Assembly (NCBI GenBank): GCA_002127285.1 | Contig: NFUW01000001.1 | Span: forward strand, 1,128,057 to 1,192,056 | Direction of reading: 5' to 3' | Source of the DNA: Chitinophagaceae bacterium IBVUCB1 | GTDB lineage: Bacteria; Bacteroidota; Bacteroidia; Chitinophagales; Chitinophagaceae | Length of the DNA stretch: 64,000 bases | Shown: in pieces, positions 59,988 through 64,000 of the stretch | Numbering within the stretch: the first letter of the stretch is position 1 | Layout of the letters: the number at the start of each line of letters is the position of its first letter | Position numbers and translations under genes: made by a program | The notes under the pieces: model-generated | What the model was told of the DNA's origin: nothing | The model's database searches: none | The model's input: only the letters and a program-made list of their open reading frames with translations

Positions 59988-60524
59988 ATGATACTATCTG
60001 ACAAGCGCATACTGGAAGAAATAGAAAAAGGCACTATCAAAATAGAACCTTACAAGCGCGACTGTTTGGGCAGCAATAGCTACGATGTGCATCTTGGCAG
60101 CACACTGGCTACGTATAAAGAACACATCATAGATGCGAAGAAGCACAACCAGATAGAATGTTTTGAAATACCCGACGAGGGCTTTGTACTATATCCGCAC
60201 ATCTTTTATCTGGGCGTAACGCTTGAGTACACCGAAACACATGCGCATGTACCTTTCCTCGAGGGTAAATCATCTACAGGGCGTTTGGGTATAGATATAC
60301 ATGCCACTGCCGGTAAGGGCGATGTGGGCTTTTGCGGCAACTGGACACTCGAAATATCTGTAAAGCAACCCGTAAAAGTATATAAGGGTATGCCCATAGG
60401 TCAGCTAATCTACTTCCCAGTAGATGGTGAGATAGAAGTGAAATACAACCAAAAGAAAAATGCTAAATACGGCAACCAGCCCAATAAGCCTATTGAAAGT
60501 ATGATGTGGAAGAACGAGTTTTGA
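59988..60524 (+). CDS. dcd: dCTP deaminase
   Basis: Deaminates dCTP to dUTP on the way to dTMP; 178 residues. Family parts: LSDKRILEEI at the start, LGSNSYDVHLG, FLEGKSSTGRLGI, HATAGKGDVGF and CGNWTLEISV with the catalytic glutamate. A frame from 59952 runs through the repeat and is rejected. Only five bases separate the promoter box from the ATG. Confidence 0.95.
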   Translation: MILSDKRILEEIEKGTIKIEPYKRDCLGSNSYDVHLGSTLATYKEHIIDAKKHNQIECFEIPDEGFVLYPHIFYLGVTLEYTETHAHVPFLEGKSSTGRLGIDIHATAGKGDVGFCGNWTLEISVKQPVKVYKGMPIGQLIYFPVDGEIEVKYNQKKNAKYGNQPNKPIESMMWKNEF

Positions 60525-60560
60525 CTTTGATTAGCATGATTATGAATGATTTGCTATGAT

Positions 60561-60594
60561 AATAAAAATGGCTCAATGATATTCATTGAGCCAT
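60561..60594 (-). terminator. Terminator after the SRPBCC operon
   Basis: Stem ATGGCTCAATGA (60568-60579) and TCATTGAGCCAT (60583-60594), loop TAT, with a T-rich tail on the minus strand. Nearly identical to the terminator at 62025-62058. Confidence 0.85.
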
Positions 60595-60614
60595 TTTGCT
60601 ATTAAGCCATTCAG

Positions 60615-61115
60615 CTATTTTTTAAGTGATTGTATTAGTTCATCTAATTGCTGTAATGTGGCGGTGAGGCCTTCTTTCATGCCCATCTCCAATATCTTTT
60701 CAAGGTCTGCAAGCGAGTTGTATTTTACAATGGTTGTTACCAATGTATTTTCTCCTTTGTCTGTAAAACTCACTTCCCATATAGCAGCAGGTAGCTCTTT
60801 GTTTATTTCACCTGCTTCGTTGCTGAATGCGTCCGATGTTTCGTAATAGTCTATCGGTTTTACATTGTTATACGATGTGTAGCCCCAGTATTCTGTACCA
60901 TCTTGGTCAACCATTGCATAGTGCCAATGCCCGCCATTATCGAAATTCATTGATTTGGTTTTGGCAGTAAATGGCTTGGGAGCAAACCATTGTTCGAGCA
61001 ATTCGCTTTTCGTATGGCAATCCCATACCAATTGCCTGCCTGCTGCAAATTCCCTTACTACTGTAAGCGTGTTATTTTCTTTGTTTACAAGAAAATCGAA
61101 TTGTAAATTGTTCAT
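60615..61115 (-). CDS. SRPBCC/AHSA1-like protein, second copy
   Basis: A 166-residue START-like ligand-binding protein. AHSA1 pattern: VREFAAGRQLVWDCHTKSEL, EQWFAPKPFTAKTKSMNFD, GGHWHYAMVDQDG and the C-terminal helix MGMKEGLTATLQQLDELIQS. It is one base from a paralogue with the same plan (61117), so the pair arose by duplication. Partner of an ArsR regulator, as often seen. Ligand unknown. Confidence 0.88.
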   Translation of the reverse strand: MNNLQFDFLVNKENNTLTVVREFAAGRQLVWDCHTKSELLEQWFAPKPFTAKTKSMNFDNGGHWHYAMVDQDGTEYWGYTSYNNVKPIDYYETSDAFSNEAGEINKELPAAIWEVSFTDKGENTLVTTIVKYNSLADLEKILEMGMKEGLTATLQQLDELIQSLKK

Positions 61116-61116
61116 G

Positions 61117-61605
61117 TTATTTCTTATTTATTAATGTTGATAATTCATTTAATGTCATAGTGAAACCTTCTTTGAAGCCCATTTCAAGCATCTTTTCCAT
61201 TCGTTCGCGCGATTCGTTATGAATGGTGATGCTAACTCTAGTTATTTCATCTTCTTCACTGAAATTCAAATCCCAATTTGAACCAGGTAAATGCGGATTT
61301 TCATCTTTATCTGCGAATACGCTCAAGAACTTAAAATTAGTTTTATGGGTGATTGAAGTATATTGTTGCAGTTGCCACATCTCTTGCCCTTCTGGGCTAA
61401 CCATTGCATAAAATCTACGTCCACCAACAACGAAATCCATTGCCTTTGTTTTTGATTCATAAGGCTTGGGTGCCCACCATTTGTCAAGCAGTTCTTTGGT
61501 TGTAAAGGCATCCCAAACAAGTGAACGTTCTGCTGTAAATTCTTTGTCTATTGATACAGAATTAGTTGATAAATCAACCTTTATGTCAAATAATAGATTG
61601 TTCAT
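61117..61605 (-). CDS. SRPBCC/AHSA1-like protein, first copy
   Basis: A 162-residue paralogue of the next gene. VDKEF-like start ([20 protein letters not shown]), [36 protein letters not shown] and the C-terminal [18 protein letters not shown]. The start overlaps the ArsR stop by ATGA, so it is co-translated with the regulator. Confidence 0.88.
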   Translation of the reverse strand: MNNLLFDIKVDLSTNSVSIDKEFTAERSLVWDAFTTKELLDKWWAPKPYESKTKAMDFVVGGRRFYAMVSPEGQEMWQLQQYTSITHKTNFKFLSVFADKDENPHLPGSNWDLNFSEEDEITRVSITIHNESRERMEKMLEMGFKEGFTMTLNELSTLINKK

Positions 61606-61922
61606 TTCTTTTCTTTTTTAATAGTTAATAATAAGTCATCGAGCTGGCTGAATCCGTTCTCCCATATTTTGCGAAACTGCTCAAGCCATTTGTCTATTTC
61701 TTTCATTTTTTTCACTTCAAGCAGATAATATATTTCCCTGCCTACTTGTTCTTGTTTTACCAAATCGCACTCGGTAAGTATGCGCAAGTGTTTTGATACG
61801 GCTTGTCTGCTGGTATCAAAATGCTCGGCTATGGCATTGGGTGTCATGGCTTGTATGGCTATTAATGCTATGATAGCCCTTCGCGTAGGGTCTGCTATTG
61901 CCTGATATACATCTCGTCTCAT
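61602..61922 (-). CDS. ArsR-family regulator
   Basis: A 106-residue winged-helix repressor. [20 protein letters not shown] at the start, then the recognition helix [21 protein letters not shown] and the wing [16 protein letters not shown]. There are no metal-binding cysteine pairs, so it is of the SRPBCC-linked non-metal type. A start at 61970 would lie inside the promoter; ATG 61922 is used. It likely represses its own operon through the AACC-N4-GGTT sites upstream. Confidence 0.92.
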   Translation of the reverse strand: MRRDVYQAIADPTRRAIIALIAIQAMTPNAIAEHFDTSRQAVSKHLRILTECDLVKQEQVGREIYYLLEVKKMKEIDKWLEQFRKIWENGFSQLDDLLLTIKKEKK

Positions 61923-61942
61923 CTTTACTTTATTATTTAAGA

Positions 61943-61986
61943 AACCAATCGGTTGCAAATATATATGCAACTATTCGGTTTCGCAA
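61943..61986 (-). promoter_or_regulatory. Promoter with two ArsR-type operators
   Basis: On the minus strand TTG (61984-61986) and TATATTTG (61956-61963) are 20 bases apart. AACCAATCGGTT (61943-61954) and AACTATTCGGTT (61969-61980) are two AACC-N4-GGTT-like sites, one just after the -7 box and one between the two boxes, placed to block polymerase. Confidence 0.7.
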
Positions 61987-62024
61987 ATTTTTCATCAGTT
62001 TTTTTCAAAAATGTATTTAGCAAA

Positions 62025-62058
62025 CAAAAAAATGGCTCAATGATATTCATTGAGCCAT
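62025..62058 (-). terminator. Terminator of pyrG
   Basis: Stem ATGGCTCAATGA (62032-62043) and TCATTGAGCCAT (62047-62058), loop TAT, with seven T on the minus strand. A 32-base stretch is identical to the terminator at 60564-60595. Confidence 0.88.
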
Positions 62059-62089
62059 TCAGTTATTAAGCTATTGAGCTATTATTATC

Positions 62090-63757
<1,668 letters not shown>

Positions 63758-63825
63758 TTATTCTGACCGGTAGCGCAGCATACAGATATTACAATAAAAT
63801 TGAGGAAGTAGCTGTTGCGGTCGCA

Positions 63826-63833
63826 CAAAGTTA
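63826..63833 (-). promoter_or_regulatory. -7 box for pyrG
   Basis: TAACTTTG on the minus strand, identical to the nuoA box, 80 bases upstream of the ATG. No TTG at normal spacing. The remaining bases to the window end hold no gene. Confidence 0.45.
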
Positions 63834-64000
63834 TAAACTCGGTTGGCATTTTAAAAATATAATTAACCATCAGGCAAATAGTATGTGTATAAACACTGAA
63901 TTAATAATTTCAAAAAATCCCCCTTTTTGCGCAGGCTCATTTAACTTATTTTAACATTTATTATTTCTTGATTCGTAACAATACAACCATATTTGTCATG

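Overview
The window reads as a chromosomal segment of a Bacteroidota bacterium, most likely a member of the Chitinophagaceae or a close relative. The evidence is: TAnnTTTG promoter boxes (several paired with an upstream TTG), almost no Shine-Dalgarno sequences, a type IX secretion (T9SS) C-terminal sorting domain, glutamine synthetase III, a short NuoG, a Bat-type VWA/TPR pair, DUF4783, MuiA-like and M28 proteins, and many short intergenic palindromic repeats. No rRNA, tRNA, CRISPR array, transposase or phage gene was seen.

Layout. 1-2042: two glycosyltransferases on the minus strand; the first is cut by the window edge. 2170-16697: a complete respiratory complex I operon, nuoA to nuoN in canonical order with separate nuoC and nuoD. 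It starts at a good promoter and ends at a strong terminator. Two foreign-looking insertions sit inside it: a secreted NTF2-like protein between nuoE and nuoF, and an MNT/HEPN toxin-antitoxin pair between nuoG and nuoH. 16.8-26.4 kb: scpB, an M28-PDZ peptidase, a 2H-phosphoesterase-like protein, an ABC exporter, a probable haem-uptake pair (T9SS-anchored HmuY-like protein plus TonB-dependent receptor) and asd. 26.6-27.7 kb: a tiny membrane protein, then an island of several repeat families ending in a T9SS gene remnant. 27.7-34.9 kb: M2 and M28 peptidases separated by a small membrane protein flanked by 52-bp direct repeats, an orphan AbiEi-type regulator, a DUF4783 protein and a MuiA-like protein. 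35-46 kb: housekeeping genes (UvrD/PcrA helicase, VWA and TPR Bat genes, rluE-like, adk, obgE, rhodanese, LD-carboxypeptidase, Rieske protein, tadA, dtd, mnmE). 46-52.8 kb: a LysR regulator divergent from a small unknown gene, an SbtA-type bicarbonate permease, and an ABC/HlyD/TolC trio whose ABC protein has a degenerate ATPase domain. 52.9-63.7 kb: a secreted unknown protein, CoA-transferase scoAB, OsmC, DUF1272, GNAT, glutamine synthetase III, a phosphopantetheinyl transferase, dcd, an ArsR plus two SRPBCC operon, and pyrG.

Two repeat classes run through the window. One is a pair of C/G-rich palindromes arranged as terminal inverted repeats that fill the whole gap between a stop and the next start (nuoC/D, nuoD/E, nuoK/L, scoA/B, PPTase/dcd). 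The other is a 7-bp tandem repeat that ends at or just before a start codon (nuoC, nuoG, mnmE). The leading candidates for something not well described are the paired start-codon palindromes, the toxin-antitoxin insertion in complex I, and the tripartite exporter with an apparently inactive ATPase beside a bicarbonate permease.
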